DNA of 64,000 nt from Sialis fuliginosa (lineage: Eukaryota; Arthropoda; Insecta; Megaloptera; Sialidae). Location of the stretch: the NCBI GenBank assembly GCA_961205875.1, contig OY540819.1:3350501-3414500 (forward strand), written 5' to 3'. A program made the translations under genes and the position numbers. Shown piece after piece: positions 44,425 through 56,094 of the stretch (positions are counted from its first letter, which is position 1; every line of letters begins with the position of its first letter). The notes below the pieces were generated by a model. It had not been told where the DNA came from, searched no databases, and was given only the letters and a program-made list of their open reading frames with translations.

Positions 44425-44753
44425 GTTTTGCCACACACCGGCAAAACCGGTGCCGGTTGCAATGTAATCAAATCAGAGCTTTTCCACGTAGGCCGGCTAA
44501 TTTGCCGTTGACCGTCAAATGCTGCCAGCGTTGAACTCAACAATCGGATAAGTACCTTACAGTCAACAGAGGATGTACCTAATAATGCCTTTTTTATATT
44601 TACGAGAAGAAGTAACGCTTGTTGATCATTGCACATATGTTTCTATCACTATAGCTAAAACCCAACTGCACCGGCACTGAGAATGCCGATGTGTGGAAAA
44701 CGAGCCATGGCCGGTGCCGGTAACGTCACCGGTTTGTCGGTGTGTGGAAAAAT
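44425..44753. mobile_element. GC-rich MITE next to the foldback element
   Basis: TTTTGCCACACACCGGCAAA and, on the other strand, TTTTTCCACACACCGACAAA are the ends; ACCGGTGCCGGT blocks follow on both sides. Only 12 bp separate it from the foldback array. Confidence 0.65.
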
Positions 44754-45377
44754 AGCCTTATTGTTTTATAATAAAAAAAATATATTTTAACCATACATAT
44801 ATTTAATGTTTTGGGCTTCTGAGTACAAGTTGAGGTTTCTTGATCTTTATTGTAATAGTTTTATACAAAAATTATTATAATATTGTCATGTTGTAGTTAC
44901 ATGTTGATTAATTTATTTTAGTCAAAATGATAAAAAATATTTCTAAGTAAGATTTTTGTTATGCTGTCAATGTGTATCTTAGGTACTAGATATGAATCTA
45001 GTCTTTTCAGCATGTTTTATTTATTACTGGCGACCACAAGTATACTTCAACGTAATGATTAATTTTAATATTTTACAGAAAATAAAAAATGCCATATCTT
45101 ACTTTTTGCCAAAAATAGGAAATTACTGTATGTTTATAAAACATGGATATGGTTTCGCACGAGATGAAGCTAGTTTTAGGTATATCTCGTCTCTTCTCGA
45201 TTGGCAGTCTAGTTCGGACCTCATTTAGTTAGTCTTGTATCGATCTCATCTCAGCATGAATTCCTAAACATAGATTTTTTCGTTTCAGTTTCTGAACAAC
45301 TATTACCTGACCAAATAAGAAACACACAGTGTTATACATTTTTGATCTGAATATAAGATCAAAATCATTAAATATGA
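44754..45377. other. Unassigned interval
   Basis: A 78-codon plus frame (44992-45228) has no recognised motif; its 3' part lies in a less AT-rich patch (45150-45260). Confidence 0.3.
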
Positions 45378-45612
45378 CAATTCACATCTTAATTATTATC
45401 CATTAAACAAATCCACAATCGAAATAATCTTGTACCACGATAGCCAAAGGCCTTGTTCGTGCCCAAACTGTCCTTTTGAATAAAATCAATCAAAACCACT
45501 GTTGCATCAAAACTGACAACTTACATCTTACTTATAATCCATTAAAGAAATACGCTATCACGATAATTGTACTCCGCAACAGCCCAGGGCCTGTTTCGTG
45601 CCCAAACTGTCC
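45378..45612 (+). repeat. Local tandem duplication of a single-copy, less AT-rich unit
   Basis: Copy 1 at 45378-45474 and copy 2 at 45510-45612 share GTGCCCAAACTGTCCT at their ends plus TACATCTTA-like and TAATCCATTAAA-like blocks in the same order. Differences include stops in every frame I tried, so it does not look coding. Confidence 0.65.
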
Positions 45613-46104
45613 TCCTAAAGACACCACAGGTAACTCAGTCGTTGAGTGACGGCCACTTGTTCCAGGTCAGTGCAAACAGCTGCAGAATTAAACAACATCC
45701 ATCAAAATCAGCACAGAAGTGTTGATCTGATTTGGCAATGCTTGCTTGTTTAATGAGTGAATATGTTGGGTATTTTAATGATGCAACACTGATAGTGTGC
45801 GTCAGCGGCTCTCAAAAGGTTTGCCGCGACAGTAGTCACAAAAAAATCATTAATTAGATATCTTTGACGGTGCAGGTCTGATCCTGATCTAATGTTTTAG
45901 GCCAGATACTGAGTGAGCATTTTAGAAACTTGATGTAACGCACTGAGACCAGTTTTGTGCGCTAGCGTAAATTTATAATCAGTAGGTATATTTCGACACA
46001 GCAGCTACCAAGTGAGTTTTGATCTAAAATTATAGATCTCTAGAAGTAAATATAAAAACATTTAACCAGTTTTAAAGAGTGGTAAATTTAATATTATTAA
46101 AATC
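45613..46104. other. Single-copy GC-richer segment
   Basis: 45613-45990 has no ORF above 60 codons. A phrase CAGCGGCTCTCAAAAGGTTT near 45805 resembles the inner end of hAT-type elements, but no partner was found. Confidence 0.3.
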
Positions 46105-46659
46105 CGACAAAAAATTTTCGTCAAATATCAACATTTTTTTTTTCGAGTTTTAAGGTATTATACATGTCATTATATAGATTTTGACATGCAGATTCCAATT
46201 CCGACCATCCGTTTAAAAGTTAGGGCCATTTTTCTTCAAAAATTTGAAAAAACTAAAACTTTAAGAGGCTATATCTCGAGAACGGTTTGAGATAAAGACC
46301 TGCGGTTTGAAAATTTCAACTTTTCACGTCATTTTCTATACAATAAATATACTTTTAACGAAATCAAAAATTCGAAATTTTTTAGTAAAATTTCTTGCAG
46401 TGAACTTGAACTCGTCATACAAATATCGACTAAATACAAGAAAATAAGGTAGAGGTATTATAATTTTATTATTGTGCGTGTAAATTAATATTAAATGCTA
46501 TTTTTGATTTTTGGATAAAATGTTTGAGTTGCGCATAAAGACGAATATTCTAATAATATTTTTAAATTATTTATTAACTGAAAACACAGATTTGTATTAA
46601 TTTACCCATAAAGTAAGGGAAGCACTGCTTCCCCTGCTTCCATGGACGCTTCGCCACTG
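46105..46659 (-). mobile_element. Family I element, copy 2 with intact CAGTGGCG end
   Basis: On the minus strand it begins CAGTGGCGAAGCGTCCATGG at 46659 and shares GTTTTCAGTTAATAAATAAT with the first copy. It then runs through CGAGTTCAAGTTCACTGCAA (a near match to 20700 read backwards). Its other end is missing or diverged. Noncoding. Confidence 0.7.
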
Positions 46660-48103
46660 GTGAGATATACAAATATTGTTGTTTGATGAATTTGTGTAAT
46701 TTTTTTAAAGTACTTGCTACAATTTAAAAATTAGAAAATTTATTTTTTAGTGCAGATAGTCGCTTTGTCATCTAAATTGCTCGTTTATCTTTTAATAGTT
46801 TGTTAAAAAACAATGAAACTCTGTAACAATTTTGTTCAGAATAAAATTCGTGCCAAATTGTCAAACTCATTATCATTAACCTTGTTGCCACGTGAATTCA
46901 AAAATGAATTTATTTAAAAATAACATTTTAATCACAATTATACGTAAAATATCCTACATTAAACTGGATGGGAAAGTATCACTTGTAATTTTTATAATAA
47001 GTACCTGACCTAATTATTCGATATAAAATGTTGGTTGTATCAACATAATAACTACCTTTTCAATTTTAGATATTTAAAAAAAAATTAATACTGGGTTACC
47101 CACATAGATATTAATACATAATTATTAATTACTTATCATTTTAGAATGAAAATGTGAAAATTTTCATCAAAATCGGTTCAGTTGTTTTCATTTCATTGAT
47201 ATTTTAAAATGTCTCAAATATCATTAAAAATATTCTATATTCATTAATATACTTTAACTACCATATCGTGTCTAATAAAAATTATTCATTTTATACATAA
47301 GTATGTATATACATTTCAATACTTTATTAGGATAATTACCATAATACCATTAAAAACAATTATTGATGTAAGATAATAAATTCAAATTTCAATAACCAAG
47401 GTTGATATTTATAAAAAAATCACCGATAGAAAATTAAATAAAGTGTTAATTTTTTACACCCAGTTCTGCTATATACACATAATAATTACCGATACGTCAA
47501 TTGACGTTTTTTTCGTAAAACTAACCAAGGTCTTCCTTTGAAAAGTATATAATCTTTTATTCATAATATCTAATTAATTATTATTATATTAAAGATCTAT
47601 AAGACCATCATGTGCTTTGTCTTAATAAATAACAATAAAACATGCTTTTATGTGGTAATAACAAAATTTGCAACGACGGAAACCATAAATCATACAATTC
47701 CATAAAATTGCACATTGTAATAAATCTTGTAAACTCATATCTAATTAAATGCTCTGAGTCAGCGGTTTGTAAAATGTTTTAACGAGTTCTCCAATTAATA
47801 TGTCATGTATTATAATTTTCGTTCTTAACTTAATGTATTAATTTAAATTATTTTAAGTTGAGAAGACAAAAAGATTGATTTTCACAAATAGATAATCCAA
47901 ATAAAACTAGATACAGTAAAAGTTATATTGGCCAACCTTGAAGATGGTCACTACAATTTTTTGTAGATATTTTTTTTACTTTTGAGACCTAGAAAATCAA
48001 AATATGGCAATTTTGTTTGTATACATTTTTTTTTTTTTTTTGTTATTACGAACTTTTATGCGCTTTGCTAATTGTGCATGAGACAGTGTTTCTTTTTTGT
48101 ACT
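46660..48103. other. AT-rich interval, no gene recognised
   Basis: Contains a perfect ACGTCAATTGACGT palindrome at 47494-47507 and a possible single pogo-like end (ACAGTAAAAGTTATATTGGC) at about 47915. Nothing else supported. Confidence 0.4.
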
Positions 48104-48556
48104 TTTTACTTCCATGTTCTGAAAGAAATGGAAGTATTGTAATACCATCGAAAAATCGTGTCCGAGAAAATAACAAATTCTGATTGTACTAACTTCAAAA
48201 CGTAAAGAAAAGTTAATTTCCGCATGGCGGCTGTGCGTGTGTCAGGATGTAGATTTTTTTTCGTTCACGATAACTACCGTAAAAATGCACCGATCTGAAT
48301 TATTTTTGGGGAAAATGTTTGTCTCAGTGAGTACTCCAGACCTATTGATTTTGGTGCTAATTGGATTAGGGGTTTTGGAAATATTCAAAATTTTGTAATT
48401 TATTTCGTCTAAAAAGTGAACATTATTCACTTTTTAGACTAATTTTGATAAGATTTGGTACATTTGCAGTTCAATTGAATCTAAGGGACATTTATTATTT
48501 GTATGTGCCCAAACAGCCATTAATGGAAGTCATGTATGGTTCTCCATACCGATATT
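48104..48556 (-). mobile_element. Family B element, compact full-length copy
   Basis: Minus orientation, from TATCGGTATGGAGAACCATA at the right to CATGGAAGTAAAA at the left. It contains a perfect 14-bp hairpin GTCTAAAAAGTGAA (48407-48420) / complement 48426-48439. It shows the family's length without the nested sequence of the 2194 copy. The minus ORF 48242-48430 is a by-product. Confidence 0.85.
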
Positions 48557-49090
48557 TACATTTTAAATTATATTTTTTATTCTTTTCTTTAAGTTTATAG
48601 TGATAATAATTAGATATAAGGTAATAGCACTAATGATTCTGTTTCATCATAATATACTTATTGTAATTTCTTAAGGCACAGCTCACTCAGAATTACCTTG
48701 ACTAACTACTCATTTTAATTTTAATAGACTTTCTTCTTCTTCATAACGTAGAATGTCTGCTGGTTAATAGATTTCATTTATACGAAATAATGAGTACAAT
48801 CAATAGTAAAACATTTGATTTAAATATTCCCTTTTGTAATTTCAATATTTTCGTACTTATAAAGTTATAAGTAACCCTTTATTAGGTTCTCCAAGAGACC
48901 TGCACCTTAACAGGTGTTTTGTCTGTTTGGTGTAAATCCACCATAAAATTTAAAATCAGTACCGCAGGCGTTATTTCAGTGTGCAGTTCTAGCTTGTTAG
49001 TGCAACTCTAAAATTCAAATATGCAGTTTAAAATGTAAGGTGCTATATAAAGTAAATATTTGAATTTTAGATCTGCAAAATAAACTACTC
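48557..49090. other. AT-rich, no feature recognised
   Basis: Nothing supported. Confidence 0.35.
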
Positions 49091-49938
49091 AGATCAGTAT
49101 ATCTCATAGACATAGAGAATGGACAGTGCATTCTGTATTAACTCAATGGTGTAACATCTGTTCAAAAAGGGAGAGAGAGATGCAGTGTAGTTTGGAATAT
49201 ATCTACCTCTTTTTCTAAGAATCTGATTGGTAGCTTACTATAGTTCAGGGTAGTATTTTTGTCAGATATATTTTTGTATATCTATCTTGTGATTTTTGTG
49301 CAATAAGTTTTTTATTAGAAAAGTAAATAATATAAACAATAAACATACTATAATGGTTCATATTTCATCGAGGAAATAAAAAAAAATCAATTGATCTGAT
49401 AGAAATTTGTAAAATTATGAACGGATATTCCGAGAAAATAACATTTGTACTACCAAAAATATTAAATATATATTAATAAAAAATAGTTTTAAATCAATTC
49501 CCATGTGGTTGCTACAAAATTATGAGGTGGATTGCACTTACAAACAGCACATACAAGATTTACTTAACAAAATTTTAAATATTTTTTTTGATATTAGAAC
49601 AAGATATTAAAATTGGTTAAAAAAATTCGAAACTTATATTATTTAGAAATAAATAATTGTTTCTTTTTTGAAATAAATTTTTTTATAACGTTAATTATTT
49701 TAACCTCTTTATATACATATAGTATAATAATATCATACATCAATCAACAGTAGATTAATATATTATGATAATATCTATGAATATTTTTAATGTTCGGGAC
49801 TAAAATGAAATAGTTACACTCCTGTTTAAAAAAAGGACAAGTATAATCCAAACCTGTTTCTATCTCTTTCTTTTGACACGGCTCTGCTCTCGGGTCAGAT
49901 GCCTGGTCCATTCTCTATGTCTATGGTATATCTGGTCA
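49091..49938. mobile_element. 848-bp element with inverted ends
   Basis: CATAGACATAGAGAATGGAC occurs at 49105-49124 and its complement at 49906-49925, within longer imperfect arms (AGATCAGTATATC / GATATACCAGA style). The ends resemble those of the 23717 MITE. The interior is AT-rich and noncoding. Confidence 0.6.
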
Positions 49939-50437
49939 CTTTACCCACGTGTCATTTCATATCAACAGATCAGCTGTTATTAAAAGTTGCATTAAGACAT
50001 GGTGTTCATAACAAAATTTGTAAAAGAAGGAAGTGATAAATCAAGCGATTCCATAAAATTACACTGCACACATATATGTATATAAATCTTGTAGTGTCAT
50101 GTCGGGAACAAAACACGGCACACTAGATCTCATTTCACACGATCATAATACACAAGATGTGCACAGTCATAGGTATAAAGGAAATTGCGTGTAATGCATA
50201 GGTCATTAGTTTACAAGTGAAGTGAGTTGGCGCGCCATAATTCATTCCGTAGATCGACCCCCGCGTGCATTGTTGTACATACTACAGCATCCGAATGGTG
50301 CAGGGATGGACAGTTGTGTGGTCTGCCAGAGGATCGCTGTTTTTTGTTTGTGGAAGAAAGTTTTTGAGTGTGTGTTACAAAAAATAACGTCTTTGTCGGG
50401 ATTCGTGAGGGTCGGCGGTCCCTGCAGACCATGTTTT
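49939..50437. other. Single-copy segment, GC-richer at 50130-50437
   Basis: Overlapping frames on both strands (50222-50440 plus, 50211-50468 minus) carry no recognised motif. A GGCGCGCC palindrome occurs at about 50229. It may be host sequence; family D is inserted directly after it. Confidence 0.3.
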
Positions 50438-51260
50438 TAGGGTTCCGAAGAAACCCTATTAATCTCACTTTGTCGTCCGTCCGTCCGTCCGTCCGCCCTT
50501 TTCACTCAAAGCCAAACAGCTCGTAAACTATATAAGTTAGAAACTTGAAATTTTTACTTAACATGTAAAATGACACCCTCTAGTAAAGTATGTACAAATT
50601 TATTGAATAAATAATTTTTCAGGGGGGGGGGGGGGGCAATAAGGAGCTAAAGCTAGGTCAAAAAAATATTTTTTTTATACCAAGGCATGTGGTACGTTAA
50701 AAAGTATAACCAAACAAGCGGAATTTGACCCTTTTTCTATTTTTTTTTCTAAATCAAAAATGGTGCCTGTAGGGGGCTTTAAAGCAAATCCAAAAAAACA
50801 AAAAAATTGTATACCAAGACGTGTGGCATGTCAAAATGCACATCTCAATTAGTAGAATTTGACCATATTTTTTTTTTTTTTTTAACTCTAAAATGGCGCT
50901 TGTAGGGGGCTAAAAGCAGTATTTTATTCTGTCCCCCCCACCTCTAGCTCTGTATCTACCGGCTCAAAAAATCTGAAAAAAATTGGTAACGAGGCTTTGG
51001 TGGGACTACCAACGACAAATACTAAAGTCAAAAATATAATTTTAAATTTTGGAATTATAGGGAGGGGCGTCATAGAATTTTTTATTTTTATATCTAGGTA
51101 AGTGGGGTGTCAAAATATAGATCTCAATTAGTGGAACTTGACACTTTTTTATATTTTAACTGTAACTTAAAAATGTACCTGTAAGTGGTTCCAAACATTT
51201 CACGTAGTACGTACTTCGGAACCCTTATGGCATACACTCGTGTATGTTTTGCCCGAATTA
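50438..51260 (+). mobile_element. Family D element, complete copy
   Basis: Inverted ends AGGGTTCCGAAG (50439-50450) and CTTCGGAACCCT (51214-51225) are perfect. A (CCGT)n tract follows the left end (50474-50496) and a G16 run occurs at about 50623. It matches 8247-8912 except for about 60 bp extra near 50998-51064. This style of repeat is one I associate with Lepidoptera. Noncoding. Confidence 0.85.
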
Positions 51261-51463
51261 TTATGTTTTTCTAAAAATCTAAGTATCGTGCGCACCCACC
51301 ATTACGTTGATATTCGCAGCGGGTGCTGGTAGTTAGCACCTTCAGAGACGGAGGTACGTGCGTTTTGGGGGCAGGCCGACCTCCATGATACCAGTTGATT
51401 TTTTTAAATTGTTAATTAGAGGCATATAAACATGTTTTTTTCTTAATTAGTTCATATTAAATA
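51261..51463. other. Short single-copy GC-richer interval
   Basis: 51290-51390 is less AT-rich; nothing recognised. Confidence 0.3.
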
Positions 51464-51697
51464 TAGTACAGTAAAATTAGCGTTAAAATTTCCTTAATAA
51501 GAAAAAAATGGAAATATTAGAAATTTCTAGTGAAATGGCTTCAGAAATACTTAATCTTTAAGAAACCGAAGTGCCCTTAGTCGGGACTGGAGAGTTTTAG
51601 CCGGTATATTGATTTAAAGTGGGGCGCGCCAAATAAACGAAGAAATTACTAATCTTTCCATTTTTTGCTTATTAAAACCTATAATTTTACTGTACTA
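51464..51697. mobile_element. 234-bp MITE
   Basis: Perfect 16-bp ends TAGTACAGTAAAATTA and complement; CTTAATAAG-like and TTTCCATTTTTT blocks mirror further in. A GGCGCGCC lies inside at about 51624. Confidence 0.8.
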
Positions 51698-52344
51698 ATA
51701 AGAAAGAAAAAATATTTACCATTTATAAAGTGTTATCCAGTCTAATTATTGAAACTAGGTTGCCCAAAGCTAATCTTCAGTGGGGGCCGCAAATACCCCA
51801 CGGTACGTTAAGCATTAAAAGTTGAACCCTAATAACTCTAGTGAAACACTTCGTATTTAAAAATGTATTTTTGGGCTAAACATGGCATAGGTGGTAATTC
51901 AGATTAGTCGAACTTTACTGAAATTAGATTGATTTTAGGATATTTCGCCATCCGGAAATAGAACGCAGTCACCAATTTGGTGACCCCTGGTTTATGGGAC
52001 AGTGATGAAGTTTCGGTGCAATTTTGTTGTATGGTCTGGAATAACTTTTTTCTTTATAGTATGGTTTAGTAATATAGTTTAGTAGATGCTATTCCAGAAA
52101 CTGCGATGCAAGTAAAGTTGTTTGGGTGGTATTTTGAGAAGATTCTGCAGGGAGGGGTGGATGGATAGGGTAGAATATAGTGGTTTTTGTTTATATTTTT
52201 TGTTTGTTTGATAATATAATGCTATTTTATTAGGATGGGATCTCTTGAAAAGGGACAACATAGAAAGTAACTGAAACGATGAGCTAAAATATATATATCT
52301 TATATCTATATACATATATTATATCTATATATATTTTTTTGATT
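51698..52344. other. Unassigned interval
   Basis: Contains the reverse complement (51779-51806) of a GC-rich block also at 18342. A 78-codon minus frame (52079-52315) has no motif; a TATATCTATATA microsatellite lies at about 52290-52335. Confidence 0.35.
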
Positions 52345-52440
52345 AACTTTAAAGCCCCCTGCAGGCGCCATTTTTGATTTAGAAAAAAATAAGAAAGGGG
52401 ATCAAATTTTAATGTGCCACAGCCTTGGTATATATATTTT
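52345..52440 (-). mobile_element. Family D fragment
   Basis: The reverse complement of about 8410-8520, including GGCGCCATTTTTGATTTAGA and the GCCTTGGTATA block. Confidence 0.75.
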
Positions 52441-52449
52441 TTTATCTTA

Positions 52450-53030
52450 TATAGTTAACGTGGCTGACTACTGGAATTCATATTTCAACGTCGACGCCAA
52501 TGCTCGGCCTCCCCGACCGACTTCTGGTTTTTTAGTGAATTTTAATAAACCCCAGCAGTCAGCCCTTGTAAAATTATATGGTTAAGGTGGCTGACTAGTG
52601 GGATTAGTGATTCCAGTATTCAGCCATGAAATATTTAATTAATTGCTGCATTGAAAAAGCAAGTAAAATACATATACCTAAATGATTTTTAACGTAAAAA
52701 TAATAAAACTACATGGATCTCATTTTATATGAAAAAAAAATTATAAAATATAAATACTATAGGGTGGCTGAGTACTGGCCATGATAAGGCTGACTATTAG
52801 ATTTTAGAGGCTGAGTGAGTACTGGCAAAAAGTGTTATATTTTGTTTGATATTATTTACAATTTTTCGAAGAAGTTTAGAAACATTGTTAAATTTTCTTA
52901 TAAAAGACATATAAATGACTGTTCATTTCATACTGTTTTAATTTTTTTGATACATTTAACAGCAGAAACATATTTATTTCAATTTGAGATTTTAGTTAAA
53001 AGGCTGACTACTGGAGTCCTTACCCTATTT
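52450..53030. repeat. Cluster of GGCTGACTACTGG motifs in both orientations
   Basis: Plus copies at 52462, 52589, 52766, 52788 (weaker), 52809 (with a 4-bp insertion) and 53002; minus copies at 52552 and 52613. Two of them sit in a longer repeated context GTTAA(C/G)GTGGCTGACTA. The core TGACTA resembles an AP-1/bZIP half-site, but a transposon origin is as likely. The 125-codon frame at 52815-53192 crosses the cluster and is not supported. Confidence 0.75.
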
Positions 53031-53511
53031 TCTAAAAAAAAAATTATCTTTACTTGGAAACTTTCATTTTTCAATATGCTTGAAATTCACAAAAACCTGA
53101 CACCTGTAAAAAATAAAACCATTCAGTATATTCTCCACTTTAAGTTCAATTTTGCATTTACTTTCTGCATATGTGTTTTCATAAAATCGTGAACATTTGT
53201 TATGCATGTCGTTATACCGAAGAAAGTGTGTCAGCGCAAAGGAAGGCGTGTAACTAAAAAATATTGGCGCTCACGTTCGACTTGTAACGTGTACATGCAG
53301 ATTTATTGTGATGCAAAATATTTAATATGCCCTATTGTTCTATGTGACTAGATAGCTTAATGCTACGGCTAAACATCGGGCAGATGAAGGTTGAAATTGC
53401 ATGCATATATAATACCTATGTAAATTTGTGCTGTAATAGTTTGAATTTCAATAATAATTATATTCCTTTATTCGATAAAAAACTAAGAAATTATCCATAC
53501 ATATACAGTGT
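53031..53511. other. AT-rich, no feature recognised
   Basis: Nothing supported. Confidence 0.35.
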
Positions 53512-53898
53512 ATTCCAAGTTGATTAAGAGATAGGAAATTTAACATAGGGGCAATTAGAAATGTTGTAGTAACCTTTGGTCAAATTTAACGATGTGTAAT
53601 TGGTGCATTTTGAAATGCCGCCACAAAATTTAATAAAATTGTAATTAGTATTTTGTTTTTAAATTTATATCTGTCAAAAAATATTATTATAATTTTATCT
53701 AAGATGCGTAAATTAATGAAATTAAAGTTGAGAACAAAATACTGTTGATTAATTTAAAATTTATCAGTTAGTTTCGAGGCGGCATTTCAAAATGCACCAA
53801 TCACACATCGATAAATTTGACCAAAGGTTACTACAACATTTCTAATTGTCCCCATGTTAAATTTTCTATGTCTTAATCAACTTGGAATACACTGTATA
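53512..53898. mobile_element. 387-bp palindromic MITE
   Basis: TATACAGTGTATTCCAAGTT and its complement are perfect ends. Arms match for about 130 bp with few changes, including AACCTTTGGTCAAATTTA and TGCATTTTGAAATGCCGC. Noncoding. Confidence 0.9.
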
Positions 53899-54706
53899 AC
53901 TAAAAGAGTATTTGCACATATGACAATTTAAAAATAATCAATTTGATTGAAAAATTCTAAACCCGTTTGTACAGGATGTTTGGTTCGGCGATACGAATAT
54001 TTTGAAGGAAGGTAGAATGAGTCATTTGAAAGTGATTCAAGTAAATATAACCATATAAAAGTGTAAAAAATTTTTGTATATCAGTCATTTTAGTAAATTT
54101 CTGAAAAAACCCAGATTTATACATGTTCATGGCAAAAGTTCAAAAGATAAAGAGCCAATATTTTTAAACATGATTTTTATATTACTTAAATGATTATGCT
54201 ACACTATCAAATCAAAATAAAATTTATGATTAACAAAAACAAAAAATGGCTGCAGTTTAACAAATTTTAAAAATTATTTTATAAAATCTAGACCACTTAC
54301 AGATGTTCAAATGGTTTTAAAAATTGCTCTATTTTATACCCTTTCGAAAAACCCACCATAATACCTACATAAACTGGTTATTTTTGTAAAAAAAAAACTT
54401 ATATTTATCCCAAAATTTTCACATTTTTCCAGAGTCGATCCTAGTATGCTGTCTAAGACACTGGTAAAATGTAAATATCTTGTCTTTATTCATTACTCGC
54501 GCTGCGTCGGCTATCTTTACAATGTTGTTATTAACTTGGGATGGGTGAAGAGTTATTGAGAAAATTAAAAAAAAATTACCATGTAGCATTTTACAATATT
54601 ACAGAATACTATTATACATAGTAATTTTTAACCTGAAACGAAATTTTTTAATAAATAATATAAAGAAATGGTTCAAAAGTTCATGGACACATGGTGCTTA
54701 GTTTTA
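53899..54706. other. AT-rich interval
   Basis: TACAGGATGTTTGGTTCGGC near 53970 is the kind of end seen on insect DNA transposons, but no partner was identified. Confidence 0.3.
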
Positions 54707-55352
54707 TATAGGTCGGTCATTCCATAAATAACTATACACTTTTTTTGTTGTTGTTATCGATTTTTTTATTTTTTATATATGTTTTAGTATTAGTTAAAAG
54801 AAGATTTTTAACCGTACTTAAAAATCGAAAAAAAAATCCCCCCAAAAATATCGACTTTTGAAAATTTGACTTTTTTTAATAAAAACGAAATATCTCAAAA
54901 ACTATCAAAGATAGCGTAAAAATACAAGGGATCAATTTTGTAGGAAAATGTATATAATTTATTTAAAAAAATATTTTGCTGCACAAAACTTTTGTTTAAA
55001 TATATTTTTTCTATTTATAAAATTTAACTGAAAATTTGGGGCACATGTCAACTCTGAATTTTAAAAATAAAAATATATGTTGTAGCTTAATCATTCCTGA
55101 AAATTTATGATCATATGAAAACTTTATTAAATATTATTTTTTTAGGTAACGACGCGTGAGTCTTAGCGCGCTTGCTTGGACGTATCACTGCAGTAAACGT
55201 TGAACGCTCCGACACAGTCCGGGGAATTTTTTTTTTATTTTTAAGTACCGTTAAAAATCTTCTTTTAACTAATACTAAAACATATATAAAAATTAAAAAA
55301 ATCGGTAACAACAAAAAAAGTGTGCAGTTATTTATGGAATGACCGAGGTATA
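54707..55352. mobile_element. 646-bp MITE with a GC-rich core on one side
   Basis: TATAGGTCGGTCATTCCATA and complement are the ends; arms of about 130 bp mirror (ATGTTTTAGTATTAGTTAAA). Between them, 55150-55230 is unusually GC-rich (GACGCGTGAGTC, GTCCGGGG) with no counterpart on the other side. The 67-codon minus frame (55111-55314) is a by-product. Confidence 0.8.
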
Positions 55353-55439
55353 TGTTATTTTTTTTCGTTAATTTTTAAAAACAAAAAAATAATGATGCAG
55401 ATGTTTAAATCAAAATTAGTTCTAGATTTAAATTACAAA

Positions 55440-55549
55440 TTGTGTGACGTCACAACAGAGAAGGGGGGGTCACACGAATGTGACAACCTGTGACAGCCAA
55501 CATGAAATTTGTATGACGTAATTTATGGATGATCCCTTTTATTTCTTCA
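55440..55549. mobile_element. Repeat-like fragment with TGACGTCA and TTTATGGATGATCCC
   Basis: GTGACGTCACAACAGAG, a G7 run, two GTGACA motifs and GACGTAATTTATGGATGATC form a phrase that I recognise from dispersed transposon remnants in many insects. No partner in the window. Confidence 0.4.
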
Positions 55550-55880
55550 GTTGTCTTTTGTCCTTCAGAAATAATAAATACATACGTAAGTGCCTCCACC
55601 ATTACATTCAAGATCTTATCAAAGCCGATGTTTTTCAAGACCGTTCAAAAATCCTGTGCAAAAAGTACGACGTGCAAGAATTGATTATGAGCCGAGAGTG
55701 TTGTTGGGATCGATGCGGTCATGTAGAAACATGTCAAATTATAACAAATGCGAGGATTGCCTGAGTGCAAACAGCGTCATTTATTACTAGTGTGGTGGAC
55801 GGCCGGCAGATGGTGCTGCCAGTCTCTCTACCATCACACATATTGTCGTGTGGTTAGTGGGAACGCCAATGATGGTATGC
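55550..55880 (+). other. GC-richer single-copy segment with two overlapping plus-strand ORFs
   Basis: Frames 55525-55764 (79 codons) and 55590-55790 (66 codons) overlap in different phases. The second ends with the Cys-containing NYNKCEDCLSANS; the first has ECCWDRCGHVETC. No known domain is recognised. A pyrimidine-rich TTGTCTTTTGTCCTTCAG precedes them, resembling a splice acceptor. It is the least AT-rich ORF pair in this part of the window, so worth testing as an exon. Confidence 0.3.
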
Positions 55881-56094
55881 TTTATAGCAGGTATTATTAT
55901 TTTTGTTATGTGTGCACGGAATGAATTTTGAAATCTAATCTTTCTATAAGGTATTTCCAGTAGGGACGTTTGATTGACAGCTGTTTATAAATTGTACTAT
56001 CTAAAAGTGAGAAATCACTAATTTATAGTGAATATTCACTAATTGAAATAGTTGAAAGTATACCACTACGAATTAGTGATTATTAGTTAACAGT
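55881..56094. other. AT-rich, small inverted motif
   Basis: AATCACTAATT (56013) and AATTAGTGATT (56071) form a short inverted pair. Confidence 0.35.

Noticed and set aside
44017-44636. 164-codon ORFs on both strands
   Set aside because: They are products of the 15-bp repeat phase and the palindromic layout of the foldback element.
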